The position numbers and the translations under genes were made by a program. Below are positions 53,940 through 63,797 of a stretch of DNA of 64,000 nucleotides, in pieces. The stretch comes from Pseudoalteromonas peptidolytica. GTDB lineage: Bacteria > Pseudomonadota > Gammaproteobacteria > Enterobacterales > Alteromonadaceae. The DNA lies in NCBI RefSeq assembly GCF_012641745.1, contig NZ_WEHZ01000008.1:99286-163285 (forward strand). Direction: 5' to 3'. The notes beneath the pieces were generated by a model, which saw nothing but the letters and a program-made list of their open reading frames with translations, made no database searches and was not told where the DNA came from. Within the stretch, counting starts at the first letter, position 1; each line of letters starts with the position of its first letter.

Positions 53940-54308
53940 ATGATCCAAATGCAAACTCAGCTGGACGTTGCTGATAACAGCGGCGCTCGCAAAGTGCAGT
54001 GTATAAAAGTCCTTGGTGGTTCGCACCGTCGCTACGCAGCGGTTGGCGACATCATTAAAGTTTCTGTTAAAGAAGCTATTCCTCGCGGCAAAGTGAAGAA
54101 AGGTGATGTTAAAAACGCAGTAGTTGTGCGTACTAAAAAAGGCGTACGTCGTCCAGACGGCTCTTTGATCCGTTTCGATAGCAATGCGGCTGTTATCTTA
54201 AATGATAACTTACAGCCTATTGGTACTCGTATCTTCGGCCCTGTGACTCGTGAACTTCGTACTGAAAAGTTCATGAAGATCGTTTCACTAGCACCAGAAG
54301 TACTATAA
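53940..54308 (+). CDS. rplN: 50S ribosomal protein L14
   Basis: A 122-residue protein, typical length for L14. The start [20 protein letters not shown] and [14 protein letters not shown] end ([15 protein letters not shown]) are diagnostic. It is the first gene of the spc operon here, preceded by GGAGG eight bases before the ATG. In E. coli the S10 operon ends just upstream with rpsQ; here an unrelated deacetylase does. Confidence 0.97.
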   Translation: MIQMQTQLDVADNSGARKVQCIKVLGGSHRRYAAVGDIIKVSVKEAIPRGKVKKGDVKNAVVVRTKKGVRRPDGSLIRFDSNAAVILNDNLQPIGTRIFGPVTRELRTEKFMKIVSLAPEVL

Positions 54309-54318
54309 GGAGTCGATC

Positions 54319-54633
54319 ATGGCAGCAAAAATCCGTCGTGATGACGAAGTAATCGTACTAGCCGGTAAAGACAAAGGTAAGCGCGGTAAAGTGCTTTCAG
54401 TTGTTACTGAAACTGGCCGAGTATTTGTTGAAGGCGTTAATATCATCAAGAAGCACCAGAAGCCTGTACCACAACTACAGCAAGCTGGCGGTATTGTTGA
54501 GAAAGAAGCGTCAGTCGACGTATCAAACGTAGCGATTTTCAATGCCGAAACTGGCAAAGCGGATCGTGTAGGTTTTAGATTTGAAGACGGTAAAAAAGTC
54601 CGTTTCTTCAAGTCTACCGGTAAAACTATTTAA
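54319..54633 (+). CDS. rplX: 50S ribosomal protein L24
   Basis: A 104-residue protein with the KOW motif ([20 protein letters not shown]) that binds the 5' end of 23S rRNA early in assembly. It follows rplN by 10 bp and precedes rplE by 15 bp, in canonical spc order. Confidence 0.97.
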   Translation: MAAKIRRDDEVIVLAGKDKGKRGKVLSVVTETGRVFVEGVNIIKKHQKPVPQLQQAGGIVEKEASVDVSNVAIFNAETGKADRVGFRFEDGKKVRFFKSTGKTI

Positions 54634-54648
54634 TAGTTGGAGTAGACG

Positions 54649-55188
54649 ATGGCGAAACTGCATGAAGTGTACAAAGACAAAGTGGTAAAAGAGCTTCAAG
54701 AGAAGTTCGGTTACAGCTCTGTCATGCAAGTCCCTCAGATCGAAAAGATCACACTAAACATGGGTGTGGGCGAAGCCCTAGCTGACAAGAAAATTCTAGA
54801 AAATGCAGTAGCAGATCTAGAATCAATCTCTGGTCAGAAGCCTCTAGTGACTAAAGCACGCAAATCAGTTGCTGGCTTTAAGATCCGTGAAGGTTACCCA
54901 ATTGGCTGTAAAGTAACCCTACGCGGCGAGCGTATGTGGGATTTCCTAGAGCGTTTAGTCTCTATCGCGATGCCACGTATTCGTGACTTCCGCGGTGTTA
55001 GCGCAAAGTCTTTTGACGGTCGCGGTAACTACTCTATGGGCGTACGTGAACAAATCATCTTCCCAGAAATTGATTATGATAAAGTAGACCGTGTACGCGG
55101 TATGGATATCACAATCACTACTTCTGCGAAAACAGATGACGAAGGCCGTGCGTTGTTAGAAGCGTTCAACTTCCCATTCAAAAAGTAA
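54649..55188 (+). CDS. rplE: 50S ribosomal protein L5
   Basis: A 179-residue protein, the same length as the E. coli one. [32 protein letters not shown] and [17 protein letters not shown] are L5 motifs; it binds 5S rRNA. In E. coli ribosomal S8 represses spc translation by binding near the rplE start. I did not identify that hairpin with certainty here. Confidence 0.97.
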   Translation: MAKLHEVYKDKVVKELQEKFGYSSVMQVPQIEKITLNMGVGEALADKKILENAVADLESISGQKPLVTKARKSVAGFKIREGYPIGCKVTLRGERMWDFLERLVSIAMPRIRDFRGVSAKSFDGRGNYSMGVREQIIFPEIDYDKVDRVRGMDITITTSAKTDDEGRALLEAFNFPFKK

Positions 55189-55198
55189 GGGTAGGGTT

Positions 55199-55504
55199 AT
55201 GGCAAAGAATTCAATGAAAGCGCGTGACGTAAAACGTGCTAAATTAGTTGCTCAGTATGCTGAAAAGCGTGCTGCGTTAAAAGCTATCATCAGCGATGTT
55301 AACGCATCTGATGATGAGCGTTGGGATGCAGTGTTAAAGCTACAGTCTTTACCACGCGATTCTAGCCCTTCACGTCAACGTAATCGTTGTAACATCACGG
55401 GCCGCCCTCATGGTTACCTTCGCAAGTTCGGCTTAAGCCGTATTAAAGTTCGCGAAGCAGCGATGCGCGGTGAAATTCCTGGCCTTAAAAAGGCTAGCTG
55501 GTAA
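55199..55504 (+). CDS. rpsN: 30S ribosomal protein S14
   Basis: A 101-residue long-form S14 without the CxxC zinc knuckles, as in E. coli. The end [20 protein letters not shown] followed by [17 protein letters not shown] is diagnostic. It follows rplE by 10 bp. Confidence 0.97.
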   Translation: MAKNSMKARDVKRAKLVAQYAEKRAALKAIISDVNASDDERWDAVLKLQSLPRDSSPSRQRNRCNITGRPHGYLRKFGLSRIKVREAAMRGEIPGLKKASW

Positions 55505-55524
55505 TAGAATCACGGGAGTAAGAC

Positions 55525-55917
55525 ATGAGCTTGCAAGATCCAATTGCGGATTTGTTCACACGTATCCGTAACGGTCAGTCTGCGAAGAAGGTATCTGTTT
55601 CAATGCCAACTTCAAAGCTGAAAGTAGCTGTAGCTAAGGTACTTAAAGACGAAGGTTATATCACTGACTTCGCAGTATCTGGTGACGTAAAAGCAGAATT
55701 GACTATCGAACTTAAGTACTTCGAAGGCAAAGCTGTAATCGAAAACATCCAGCGTGTTAGCCGCCCTGGTCTACGTATCTATAAGAAACGTGACGAATTA
55801 CCAAAGGTAATGGGTGGTCTAGGTATCGCTATCGTATCAACTTCTAAAGGCCTGATGACAGACCGCGCTGCGCGTAACGCTGGTGTTGGTGGTGAAATCA
55901 TTGGCTTTGTAGCTTAA
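55525..55917 (+). CDS. rpsH: 30S ribosomal protein S8
   Basis: A 130-residue protein: [14 protein letters not shown] at the start and [20 protein letters not shown] at the end are S8 signatures. It binds 16S rRNA and, in E. coli, is the translational repressor of the spc operon. Confidence 0.97.
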   Translation: MSLQDPIADLFTRIRNGQSAKKVSVSMPTSKLKVAVAKVLKDEGYITDFAVSGDVKAELTIELKYFEGKAVIENIQRVSRPGLRIYKKRDELPKVMGGLGIAIVSTSKGLMTDRAARNAGVGGEIIGFVA

Positions 55918-55930
55918 TCGGAGGGGAACT

Positions 55931-56461
55931 ATGTCTCGTATAGCGAAGGCTCCTATTACTGTTCCTGCCGGTGTTGAAGTTACAGTTAACGGCCAGGACA
56001 TCAAAGTTAAAGGCAAAAACGGTGAATTAACTCGCACAATCAACGATGCGGTTGAAGTTTCACTAAACGACAACGTTATCACTACAGCTCCACGTGAAGT
56101 TGCTAATGCTTGGGCTCAAGCTGGTACTGCACGTGCGCTAATCAACAACATGATTGTTGGTGTTAACGATGGTTATGAGAAGAAACTACAGCTAGTAGGT
56201 GTTGGTTACCGTGCGGCAGTTAAGGGTAAAGTATTAGACTTAACTCTTGGCTTCTCTCACCCAGTGAACTTCGAGATCCCAGCGGGTATCACTATCGAAG
56301 CTCCAAGCCAAACTGAAATTGTTGTTAAAGGCGCAGACAAGCAGTTAGTTGGTCAAACAGCTGCTAACATCCGCTCATACCGTGAACCAGAGCCTTATAA
56401 AGGTAAAGGTGTACGTTATGCTGATGAGCACGTGCGTCGTAAAGAGGCTAAGAAGAAGTAA
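55931..56461 (+). CDS. rplF: 50S ribosomal protein L6
   Basis: A 176-residue protein with two repeated L6 domains. [30 protein letters not shown] and [18 protein letters not shown] are diagnostic. It ends ten bases before rplR. Confidence 0.97.
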   Translation: MSRIAKAPITVPAGVEVTVNGQDIKVKGKNGELTRTINDAVEVSLNDNVITTAPREVANAWAQAGTARALINNMIVGVNDGYEKKLQLVGVGYRAAVKGKVLDLTLGFSHPVNFEIPAGITIEAPSQTEIVVKGADKQLVGQTAANIRSYREPEPYKGKGVRYADEHVRRKEAKKK

Positions 56462-56470
56462 GGTAAGACG

Positions 56471-56821
56471 ATGGATAAGAAAACAGCTCGTCTACGTCGT
56501 GCTAAGCGCACTCGTAGAAATATTATCGAACAAGGCACAACACGTCTTGTTATCCACCGCACGCCACGTCACATTTACGCTCAAGTAATCAATGCTGAGG
56601 GTAATGTACTGGCTGCTGCTTCTACTGTTGAAAAAGCAATTGTTGAAACAGTTAAAGGCACAGGCAACATCGAAGCGGCTCAAGCAGTTGGTAAAGCAAT
56701 CGCTGAGCGCGTAGCTGACAAAGGCGTTGAAAAAATCGCTTTTGATCGCAGTGGCTTTAAATATCACGGCCGTGTGAAGGCGCTAGCTGATGCTGCGCGC
56801 GAAGCCGGTCTGCAATTCTAG
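56471..56821 (+). CDS. rplR: 50S ribosomal protein L18
   Basis: A 116-residue protein that binds 5S r[23 protein letters not shown] and [20 protein letters not shown] are L18 motifs. The order rplF-rplR-rpsE is kept, with ten-base gaps. Confidence 0.97.
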   Translation: MDKKTARLRRAKRTRRNIIEQGTTRLVIHRTPRHIYAQVINAEGNVLAAASTVEKAIVETVKGTGNIEAAQAVGKAIAERVADKGVEKIAFDRSGFKYHGRVKALADAAREAGLQF

Positions 56822-56830
56822 GAGTAGACA

Positions 56831-57337
56831 ATGGCTAACGTAGAAGCAAAGCAAGCACAGCCAGAGTTGGCTGAAAAGCTAATCGCGGTAAACCGTGTGT
56901 CTAAAGTGGTTAAAGGTGGTCGTATCTTTAGCTTCACTGCACTAACTGTTGTTGGTGATGGCGCTGGTAAAGTAGGTTTTGGTTATGGTAAAGCACGTGA
57001 AGTTCCTGCTGCTATTCAAAAAGCAATGGAAAAAGCACGTCGCAACATGATCACTGTTGAACTAAACGGTAACACGCTACAGCACCCAATCAAGGGTCGC
57101 CACGCGGGTTCTAAAGTTTACATGCAGCCTGCATCTGAAGGTACAGGTATTATCGCAGGTGGTGCGATGCGTGCAGTACTAGAAGTAACTGGCGTACAGA
57201 ACGTACTATCTAAAGCATACGGTTCAACTAACCCGATCAACATCGTTCGCGCAACTATTGCAGCTCTTGAGAATATGAATTCTCCAGAAGGTATTGCTGC
57301 GAAGCGTGGTCTTAGCGTTGACGAAATCTTGGGGTAA
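56831..57337 (+). CDS. rpsE: 30S ribosomal protein S5
   Basis: A 168-residue protein. The RNA-binding part [20 protein letters not shown] and the loop [19 protein letters not shown] are typical; changes in this N-terminal loop cause spectinomycin resistance in E. coli. No unusual residue is apparent by eye. Confidence 0.97.
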   Translation: MANVEAKQAQPELAEKLIAVNRVSKVVKGGRIFSFTALTVVGDGAGKVGFGYGKAREVPAAIQKAMEKARRNMITVELNGNTLQHPIKGRHAGSKVYMQPASEGTGIIAGGAMRAVLEVTGVQNVLSKAYGSTNPINIVRATIAALENMNSPEGIAAKRGLSVDEILG

Positions 57338-57343
57338 GACACC

Positions 57344-57523
57344 ATGGCAAACACAGTAAAAGTAACTCAAGTACGTAGCTCAATCGGTCGTTTACCGAAG
57401 CATAAAGCTACATTACGTGGCCTTGGTTTACGTCGTATCAACCACACTGTTGAGCTAGAAGATACGCCAGCAGTTCGCGGTATGATCAACCAAGTTTCTT
57501 ACATGGTTAAGGTTGAGGGGTAA
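57344..57523 (+). CDS. rpmD: 50S ribosomal protein L30
   Basis: A 59-residue protein, the size of E. coli L30. It reads [20 protein letters not shown], continues [20 protein letters not shown] and ends MVKVEG. It lies between rpsE and rplO as expected, with six and four bases to its neighbours. Confidence 0.97.
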   Translation: MANTVKVTQVRSSIGRLPKHKATLRGLGLRRINHTVELEDTPAVRGMINQVSYMVKVEG

Positions 57524-57527
57524 TTCG

Positions 57528-57962
57528 ATGAACTTGAATACACTTTCACCTGCTGCAGGTTCAAAAACTGCTGGTAAGCGTGTCGGCCGTGGTATCGGTT
57601 CTGGTCTTGGTAAGACTGGTGGTCGTGGTCACAAAGGTCAAAAGTCACGCTCTGGCGGTAAAGTACGCGTTGGTTTTGAAGGCGGTCAAATGCCTATGCA
57701 ACGTCGTCTACCAAAGTTTGGTTTCACTTCACGCAAGTCTCTTGTGTCTAAAGAAGTGAATCTATTCGAAATCGCTAAAGTTGAAGGCGATGTGGTAGAT
57801 CTAAACGCGCTACAGGCAGCTGGTATCGTTAAAAAGAACATCCAGTTCGTAAAAGTTGTAAAATCTGGCGAAGTTTCACGCGCTGTTACCGTTAAAGGCA
57901 TTAAAGTGTCTAAAGGTGCACGCGAAGCTATCGAAGCTGCCGGAGGCAAGGTAGAAGACTAA
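57528..57962 (+). CDS. rplO: 50S ribosomal protein L15
   Basis: A 144-residue protein from ATG 57528; an ATG five codons earlier overlaps rpmD and is not used by the family, which begins [13 protein letters not shown]. The glycine-rich [20 protein letters not shown] region is diagnostic. It ends 11 bases before secY. Confidence 0.97.
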   Translation: MNLNTLSPAAGSKTAGKRVGRGIGSGLGKTGGRGHKGQKSRSGGKVRVGFEGGQMPMQRRLPKFGFTSRKSLVSKEVNLFEIAKVEGDVVDLNALQAAGIVKKNIQFVKVVKSGEVSRAVTVKGIKVSKGAREAIEAAGGKVED

Positions 57963-57973
57963 GGAAGTACGCT

Positions 57974-59302
57974 ATGGCTAAACCAGGTCAAGATATGCAA
58001 AGTGCACAAAGTGGGCTTGCGGAACTGAAGCGCCGATTACTATTCGTTTTAGGTGCTATCATTATTTACCGTCTGGGCTCTTTTGTGCCGATCCCTGGGA
58101 TTGACGCCGCTGTACTTGCCGAATTCTTCGAGCAACAAAAGGGCACCATTGTTGAAATGTTCAACATGTTCAGCGGTGGTGCGCTTGAGCGTGCATCGGT
58201 ATTGGCGCTAGGTATTATGCCGTACATCTCGGCTTCGATTATTATGCAGCTATTAACGCATATACATCCTGCGATGATAGAGCTTAAGAAAGAAGGTGAG
58301 CAAGGGCGTAAGAAAATCAGCCAGTATACGCGTTATGGTACGCTTGTGCTTGCTACATTCCAATCGATAGGTATCGCTACTGGTCTACCTAATATGATGG
58401 AAGGCTTAGTTGTGAATCCAGGCTTCGGCTTTTACTTCACAGCTGTAGTGAGCTTAGTCACAGGAACAATGTTCCTAATGTGGTTGGGCGAACAAATCAC
58501 TGAACGTGGTATCGGTAACGGTATCTCTGTTCTAATATTTGTTGGTATTGTAGCTAACCTGCCGTCTGCAATTGGTTCGACAGCAGAAATGGCGCGCCAA
58601 GGTGATCTGCATATTTTAGCATTGTTATTGATTGCGGTAATCGTATTCGCTGTAACTTACCTAGTTGTGTTCTTTGAGCGTGGACAACGTCGTATCGTTG
58701 TAAACTACGCGAAGCGCCAACAAGGTCGTCAGGTATTCGCTGCTCAAAGCACGCATTTACCACTAAAAGTTAACATGGCGGGTGTTATTCCACCAATCTT
58801 TGCTAGCAGTATCATTTTGTTCCCTGGTACAATAGCAAGCTGGTTCGGCCAAGGTGAAGGTCCGGTCGCTGATGTGCTACAAGCTATCTCAGCAGTATTG
58901 ACTCCAGGTCAACCACTGTATGCGATGGTATTAGCTGCGGCTATTATCTTCTTCTGCTTCTTCTACACTGCGTTGGTATTTAACCCGCGTGAGACAGCAG
59001 ATAACCTGAAAAAATCTGGCGCTTTTATTCCAGGCATTCGTCCAGGTGAGCAGACGTCTAAATACATTGATAAAGTGATGACACGCCTGACATTGGCAGG
59101 TGCTTTGTATATAACCTTTATCTGTCTGGTGCCCGAGTTTATGACTATGGCATGGCAAACGCCATTCTACTTCGGCGGTACATCAATTTTGATTATCGTT
59201 GTTGTCATCATGGACTTTATGGCACAAGTACAGACTCATATGATGTCTCATCAATATGATTCTGTGCTGAAAAAAGCGAACCTTAAAGGCTACGGCCGTT
59301 AA
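57974..59302 (+). CDS. secY: Preprotein translocase channel subunit SecY
   Basis: A 442-residue inner-membrane protein with ten predicted helices, the pore of the Sec translocon with SecE and Sec[21 protein letters not shown], the plug and lateral-gate region [19 protein letters not shown], and the cytosolic loop [18 protein letters not shown] are conserved. The length equals the E. coli protein within one residue. Confidence 0.97.
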   Translation: MAKPGQDMQSAQSGLAELKRRLLFVLGAIIIYRLGSFVPIPGIDAAVLAEFFEQQKGTIVEMFNMFSGGALERASVLALGIMPYISASIIMQLLTHIHPAMIELKKEGEQGRKKISQYTRYGTLVLATFQSIGIATGLPNMMEGLVVNPGFGFYFTAVVSLVTGTMFLMWLGEQITERGIGNGISVLIFVGIVANLPSAIGSTAEMARQGDLHILALLLIAVIVFAVTYLVVFFERGQRRIVVNYAKRQQGRQVFAAQSTHLPLKVNMAGVIPPIFASSIILFPGTIASWFGQGEGPVADVLQAISAVLTPGQPLYAMVLAAAIIFFCFFYTALVFNPRETADNLKKSGAFIPGIRPGEQTSKYIDKVMTRLTLAGALYITFICLVPEFMTMAWQTPFYFGGTSILIIVVVIMDFMAQVQTHMMSHQYDSVLKKANLKGYGR

Positions 59303-59324
59303 GGTCAGTTTACGGAGTTGAGTA

Positions 59325-59438
59325 ATGAAAGTACGTGCTTCCGTTAAGAAAATTTGCCGTAACTGCAAAGTAATCAAGCGTGCAGGTGTTGTACGTGTGA
59401 TCTGCAGTGAGCCAAAGCACAAGCAAAGGCAAGGCTAA
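59325..59438 (+). CDS. rpmJ: 50S ribosomal protein L36 (zinc-binding form)
   Basis: A 37-residue protein: [20 protein letters not shown], then [17 protein letters not shown]. Three Cys and a His form the zinc ribbon of the C+ form. It closes the spc operon, 22 bp after secY, and is followed by a terminator-like hairpin. Confidence 0.96.
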   Translation: MKVRASVKKICRNCKVIKRAGVVRVICSEPKHKQRQG

Positions 59439-59453
59439 GCAAATTAAGTCGTG

Positions 59454-59487
59454 CAGGCTGAGTAGCTCTACTTAGCCTGTTTCTTTG
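59454..59487 (+). terminator. Terminator or attenuator between spc and alpha operons
   Basis: CAGGCTGAGTAG pairs with CTACTTAGCCTG (one G-U) with a very tight loop, followed by TTTCTTTGG. It lies 15 nt past rpmJ. Partial read-through into the alpha operon is likely, as in E. coli. Confidence 0.7.
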
Positions 59488-59489
59488 GT

Positions 59490-59569
59490 AAAACTTGAAT
59501 GTCGGTTGGGTATCCTATACGGGCTTTCCAGCAAGATGATAATCAAGTTTATTTATAGGAGATATGTTA
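59490..59569 (+). ncRNA. Alpha-operon leader (ribosomal protein S4 binding pseudoknot)
   Basis: The segment GTATCCTATACGGGCTTTCC, followed by AGCA, aligns with the E. coli alpha leader region around GTATCC...ACGGGCTTTTCAGCA, as I remember it. It is followed by an AT-rich spacer, AGGAG and a GTG start. In E. coli this leader forms a double pseudoknot bound by S4, which represses the operon. Structure was not computed here. Confidence 0.75.
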
Positions 59570-59926
59570 GTGGCCCGTATCGCAGGCATTAACGTTCCTG
59601 ATCATAAGCATGCTGTTATCGGTTTAACAAGCATCTATGGTGTAGGTAAAACTCGCGCTAAGGCGATCTTAGCTGCGACAGGTATCGCTGAAACTACTAA
59701 AATCGGCGAGTTAAATGACGAAACTCTTGACATCCTTCGTGAAGAAGTTGGCAAGTACACTGTTGAAGGTGATCTTCGTCGTGAAGTTACACTAAACATC
59801 AAGCGTCTTATGGATCTTGGTTGTTTCCGTGGCTTACGTCACCGTCGTTCGCTACCACTACGTGGTCAGCGTACTAAGACTAACGCGCGTACTCGTAAGG
59901 GTCCTCGCAAGCCTATCAAGAAATAA
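59570..59926 (+). CDS. rpsM: 30S ribosomal protein S13
   Basis: The family start [15 protein letters not shown] is directly preceded by GTG at 59570. An ATG at 59564 is in frame but only two bases from the AGGAG at 59557-59561, while the GTG is eight bases away. The GTG also gives 118 residues, the E. coli length, and E. coli rpsM too begins with GTG after this leader. I therefore choose [35 protein letters not shown] and KPIKK are diagnostic. First gene of the alpha operon. Confidence 0.95.
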   Translation: MARIAGINVPDHKHAVIGLTSIYGVGKTRAKAILAATGIAETTKIGELNDETLDILREEVGKYTVEGDLRREVTLNIKRLMDLGCFRGLRHRRSLPLRGQRTKTNARTRKGPRKPIKK

Positions 59927-59939
59927 GGTGGGGTAAGTT

Positions 59940-60326
59940 ATGGCAAAAGCACCAATTCGTCGTAAAAAGGTCAAAAAGCAAGTTGTTGATGGCATGGCTC
60001 ACGTTCATGCGTCTTTCAACAACACTATTGTGACCATCACTGACCGTCAAGGTAATGCTCTTTCTTGGGCGACTGCGGGTGGTTCAGGTTTCCGTGGTTC
60101 TCGTAAGTCTACTCCATTCGCTGCACAGGTTGCTGCGGAGCGTGCAGGTGTTGCTGCACAAGAGTACGGTCTTAAGAACCTAGAAGTATTCATTAAAGGT
60201 CCAGGTCCAGGCCGTGAGTCTGCTGTTCGTGCATTGAATGCTGCTGGTTTCCGTATCACTAACATCACTGACGTGACGCCAATTCCACACAATGGTTGTC
60301 GTCCACCGAAGAAACGTCGCGTATAA
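59940..60326 (+). CDS. rpsK: 30S ribosomal protein S11
   Basis: A 128-residue protein of the platform. [37 protein letters not shown] and [13 protein letters not shown] are S11 motifs. It follows rpsM by 13 bp. Confidence 0.97.
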   Translation: MAKAPIRRKKVKKQVVDGMAHVHASFNNTIVTITDRQGNALSWATAGGSGFRGSRKSTPFAAQVAAERAGVAAQEYGLKNLEVFIKGPGPGRESAVRALNAAGFRITNITDVTPIPHNGCRPPKKRRV

Positions 60327-60347
60327 CAATAGGTTAGGAGAAAGAAC

Positions 60348-60968
60348 ATGGCAAGATATTTGGGCCCTAAGCTCAAGCTAAGTCGTCGTGAAGGTACTGA
60401 CCTGTTCCTTAAAAGCGGCGTAAGAGCAATTGACTCTAAGTGTAAACTAGAAACAGCACCTGGTCAGCACGGCGCACGTAAAGGTCGTCTATCTGATTAC
60501 GGTTTACAGCTACGTGAAAAGCAAAAAGTTCGTCGTATCTACGGTGTACTAGAAAAGCAATTCCGTAACTACTACAAAGAAGCTGCTCGCCTTAAAGGTA
60601 ACACAGGTGAAAACTTGTTACAGCTTCTAGAGCAACGTCTAGACAATGTTGTATATCGCATGGGTTTTGCAAGCACACGTGCTGAAGCACGTCAGCTAGT
60701 AAGCCACAAAGCGATTATGGTTAATGGTCGTGTTGTTAATATCCCTTCTTTCGTAGTTACTCCTGAAGATGTAGTAGTAATTCGTGAGAAGTCTAAAAAG
60801 CAAGCGCGTATCATCGCTGCTCTAGAGTTGGCTGAGCAACGTGAAAAGCCAACTTGGATTGAAGTTGACGGTAAGAAAATGGAAGGTACTTTCAAGCGCC
60901 TACCAGAGCGTTCTGATCTGTCTGCGGACATTAACGAACAACTAATCGTCGAACTTTACTCGAAGTAA
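60348..60968 (+). CDS. rpsD: 30S ribosomal protein S4
   Basis: A 206-residue protein, exactly the E. coli length. [20 protein letters not shown] and the S4 RNA-binding motif [20 protein letters not shown] are clear. It starts 16S assembly and is expected to repress this operon through the leader at 59.5 kb. Confidence 0.97.
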   Translation: MARYLGPKLKLSRREGTDLFLKSGVRAIDSKCKLETAPGQHGARKGRLSDYGLQLREKQKVRRIYGVLEKQFRNYYKEAARLKGNTGENLLQLLEQRLDNVVYRMGFASTRAEARQLVSHKAIMVNGRVVNIPSFVVTPEDVVVIREKSKKQARIIAALELAEQREKPTWIEVDGKKMEGTFKRLPERSDLSADINEQLIVELYSK

Positions 60969-60992
60969 AGTTAAGAGTTAAGAGAGGATAAA

Positions 60993-61979
60993 ATGCAGGG
61001 TTCTGTAACCGAATTCCTAAAACCAAGATTAGTCGATATCGACGCTGTAAGCTCAACGCGTTCTAAAGTAGTTTTAGAGCCTCTAGAGCGTGGTTTCGGC
61101 CACACACTAGGTAACGCTCTACGTCGTATACTTCTTTCATCTATGCCTGGTTGTGCTGTGACAGAAGTTGAAATTGACGGCGTATTGCACGAGTACAGCG
61201 CGAAAGAAGGCGTACAAGAAGACATCATTGAAATTCTGTTAAACCTTAAAGGTCTAGCGGTATCTCTAGAAGGTAAAGATGAAGTTTTCCTTACCCTGAC
61301 TAAGTCTGGTGTAGGCCCTGTGACTGCGGCTGATATCCAGCACGACGGAGATGTGACTATCGCCAACCCTGAGCATGTTATTTGTCACTTAACTGCTGAC
61401 AATAGCGAAATCAGCATGCGCATCCGTGTTGAGCGTGGTCGCGGTTATGTACCGGCGTCTAGTCGTTTATCCTCTGATGACGATGAGCGCCCAATCGGCC
61501 GTTTGTTGCTAGATGCATCATTCAGCCCGGTTGAGCGTATTGCGTACTCGGTTGAGTCAGCTCGTGTTGAGCAGCGTACAGACTTAGATAAACTAATCAT
61601 CGATATGGAAACGAACGGCACTTTAGATCCTGAAGAAGCGATCCGCCGTGCGTCAACTATCCTTGCTGAGCAATTAGATGCATTCGTAGATTTACGTGAT
61701 GTTTCTGAGCCAGAAGAAAAAGAAGAGAAGCCGGAGTTTGATCCGATTCTACTTCGTCCTGTTGATGACTTAGAGCTAACTGTACGTTCTGCAAACTGTC
61801 TGAAAGCCGAGCAAATTCAATATATCGGTGACTTAGTACAGCGTACTGAAGTTGAGCTTCTGAAAACACCAAATCTTGGTAAGAAGTCTCTAACTGAAAT
61901 TAAAGACGTGCTAGCTTCACGTGGTCTATCTCTAGGTATGCGCCTAGAAAACTGGCCACCTGCAAGTCTGGCTGAGTAA
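60993..61979 (+). CDS. rpoA: RNA polymerase alpha subunit
   Basis: A 328-residue protein, one shorter than in E. coli. The N-terminal dimerisation domain begins [17 protein letters not shown] and has [20 protein letters not shown]. An acidic linker ([13 protein letters not shown]) leads to the C-terminal domain [20 protein letters not shown] and [20 protein letters not shown], which contacts UP elements and activators. Confidence 0.98.
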   Translation: MQGSVTEFLKPRLVDIDAVSSTRSKVVLEPLERGFGHTLGNALRRILLSSMPGCAVTEVEIDGVLHEYSAKEGVQEDIIEILLNLKGLAVSLEGKDEVFLTLTKSGVGPVTAADIQHDGDVTIANPEHVICHLTADNSEISMRIRVERGRGYVPASSRLSSDDDERPIGRLLLDASFSPVERIAYSVESARVEQRTDLDKLIIDMETNGTLDPEEAIRRASTILAEQLDAFVDLRDVSEPEEKEEKPEFDPILLRPVDDLELTVRSANCLKAEQIQYIGDLVQRTEVELLKTPNLGKKSLTEIKDVLASRGLSLGMRLENWPPASLAE

Positions 61980-62018
61980 TCTAAGTTACTATATTAGTTT
62001 AGTTAGAAGGATAGGGTC

Positions 62019-62417
62019 ATGCGCCATCGTAAGAGTGGTCGTCAATTAAACCGTAACAGCAGCCATCGCAAAGCGATGTTTAGCAACATGGCTGGTTCTT
62101 TGGTGAAGCACGAAATCATCAAAACTACTTTGCCTAAAGCAAAAGAGCTGCGCCGTGTAATTGAACCTTTAATCACACTGGCTAAGACTGACAGCGTAGC
62201 AAACCGTCGTTTAGCGTTTGCTCGCACGCGTGATAAAGAAGTAGTTGGTAAATTGTTCACTGAGATTGGTCCTCGTTTCGCGGATCGTCCAGGTGGTTAC
62301 ACTCGTATTCTTAAGTGTGGCTTCCGTACTGGTGACAACGCGCCAATGGCTTACATTGAACTACTAGATCGCCCAGCGACTGAAGAAGTTCAAGAAGACG
62401 CACAGTCTGCAGAGTAA
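62019..62417 (+). CDS. rplQ: 50S ribosomal protein L17
   Basis: A 132-residue protein. [20 protein letters not shown] and [15 protein letters not shown] [20 protein letters not shown] are diagnostic. The acidic C-terminal tail ([12 protein letters not shown]) makes it slightly longer than E. coli L17. Last gene of the alpha operon. Confidence 0.97.
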   Translation: MRHRKSGRQLNRNSSHRKAMFSNMAGSLVKHEIIKTTLPKAKELRRVIEPLITLAKTDSVANRRLAFARTRDKEVVGKLFTEIGPRFADRPGGYTRILKCGFRTGDNAPMAYIELLDRPATEEVQEDAQSAE

Positions 62418-62437
62418 TTAGTCTTATTAAAGACATA

Positions 62438-62466
62438 AAAAAGCCGAGCATCGCTCGGCTTTTTTC
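62438..62466 (+). terminator. Rho-independent terminator of the alpha operon
   Basis: AAAAAGCCGAGC pairs with GCTCGGCTTTTTT around a tight ATC loop, with six T. It lies 20 nt past rplQ. The A-run on the other side makes it usable for minus-strand transcripts too. Confidence 0.92.
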
Positions 62467-62489
62467 TTTTCAAGAAGCTTATTTTCGCA

Positions 62490-62575
62490 AGCTCAGGTTA
62501 TGTAAAGCAGCCAAAAAGCAAGGTGCCTACCTCGCCTATATGTACATAGATATCTTAGCGATAATAGGGCGTGCT
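62490..62575. repeat. Degenerate copy of the intergenic repeat family
   Basis: GCTCAGGTTATG near 62491 resembles GCTCAGGTTTATG at 3654. The 62534-62574 stretch (GCCTATATGTACATAGATAT then CTTAGCGA) follows the core of the 23.0-kb element (GCCTACAGGATGTAGGTAT then CTTAGCGA). The downstream GGACGCGG part is reduced to GGGCGTGC. Confidence 0.4.
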
Positions 62576-62634
62576 AAATTATTGATAAGATCCTCTTGTC
62601 CCAAAATATATCGCTTGATCAAGTGAATTGAGCA

Positions 62635-63235
62635 TTAAAAGTTCCAATGAACTAGTGCTGCAAATCGATTGCCGTCGAGTTGATGAGTATTTGCGATATT
62701 ACTTGGAATTGAGAGGTTACCTACAGAGCTTACTTCATATTCCGCGACTTCGTATCTCAACTCGAGACTAATTTGCGAATAGTTGAAAGCATATAAACCG
62801 GAAAAAATGAGCTTCGTGGTGTTATTGAATTTAGCATCAAGAGTAAAATTACTGTCCAATTCAACAGAGGTATCAAAACCGATCCCTGCACCTAGCTTCA
62901 CATTGTCATTTAGGTTGTAATATGGGATGGCTTCAAACGCCCACCGGCTAAAAGTTAAATCACCGTTTTTCGCTTCAGCTGCATCGAAGTGATAAAGTGC
63001 GTTTAGCTTAATATCAAAATCTTTATTCGCTTGATAATGAATGCCACCACCAATGAATATGCCATCGCCAGCTTTAACAGTGTCATCACTATTATCTTCG
63101 TACACTAAGGTGCCTATAGTATCACCACCTAAGCTTACTCCAGCTGTTGCTGAAAAAGAAAAAGGACTAGTGTCGTCGGCAAGTACGGTAGTGCTAGAAT
63201 AACAAAGTAAATAAAGCTATAGATAGTTTTTGCAT
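62635..63235 (-). pseudogene. Outer-membrane beta-barrel protein gene with a frameshift in the signal peptide
   Basis: From ATG 63235 the frame reads MQKLSIALFTLLF and then meets TAG at 63196-63194. One base back, another frame continues directly as SSTTVLADDTSPFSFSATAG, a signal-peptide end and mature start. It runs open to TAA at 62635: GIHYQANKDFDIKLNALYHF, LGAGIGFDTSVELDSNF, and a final AALVHWNF with C-terminal Phe. Together the halves give a normal secreted outer-membrane protein of about 200 residues. The break needs loss of two bases or gain of one in the TTATTC stretch. A GTG at 63105 could give an internal product without signal. A sequencing error is possible. The family is not recognised beyond its barrel character. 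Confidence 0.75.
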
Positions 63236-63570
63236 GTTTATACCTGTTTTGTGGTCAAATTTCCGTGCATGATTACCAATTTTTCATTTATGTACAGTGA
63301 AAAAGCTATATATATCAATTGGTTGATTAAATATAAGCCTGTTTGCTTATCTTTTGTACGCTTATTCTTAGTGCTAGAGCTCAAGTGAATTTTTAGATGG
63401 TGTATTTTCAATATCCTAGCGATCTGTGTGAATTTATAACGGCTAGAACACCCAAATAGAAATAAAAGCAGAATAAAAAATGGACGATATAGCATGCTGA
63501 AGTATCAAAAATAGACGTTTCGCTTTATTTTTGCTCGAACAAACGTTTTTTCGCAATTATCTTTAAAAAA
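63236..63570. other. AT-rich gene-free stretch upstream of the rrn promoters
   Basis: No frame with recognisable product is present on either strand. The end, 63550-63571 (ATTATCTTTAAAAAA), is likely an UP element for the rRNA promoter that follows. I see nothing else. Confidence 0.5.
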
Positions 63571-63574
63571 AGGG

Positions 63575-63602
63575 TTGCACTTAAATCGGATCTCCCTATA
63601 AT
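63575..63602 (+). promoter_or_regulatory. rRNA operon promoter P1
   Basis: TTGCAC (-35) and a perfect TATAAT (-10) stand 16 bp apart. A GC-rich discriminator (GCGCATCC) follows and an A/T-rich UP-like region precedes. This is the classic layout of a growth-rate-controlled rrn P1 promoter. Confidence 0.9.
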
Positions 63603-63709
63603 GCGCATCCACCGACACGGGGAGCGGCGCTGAAAAGCAACGAGCCAACGAGTCGGGAGTCAAATAAAACTTGAGTTTGAATGCTTCGAAAGAAAATCAA
63701 AATTAAGTG

Positions 63710-63737
63710 TTGACAATAAATGGGAAGTGCTTAGAAT
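63710..63737 (+). promoter_or_regulatory. rRNA operon promoter P2
   Basis: TTGACA (perfect -35) and TAGAAT (-10) stand 16 bp apart, 135 bp downstream of P1. A second promoter at this distance is usual for rrn operons. Confidence 0.88.
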
Positions 63738-63797
63738 GCACAACCCTCAGCGCTAACGGCGCAGCGATGATAAGTCATCGTGCCGGGTAACCGGAGC

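Noticed and set aside
63238..63495. Minus-strand frame of 85 codons upstream of the outer-membrane pseudogene
   Set aside because: AT-rich, no recognisable motif or ribosome binding site; it lies where promoter DNA is expected.
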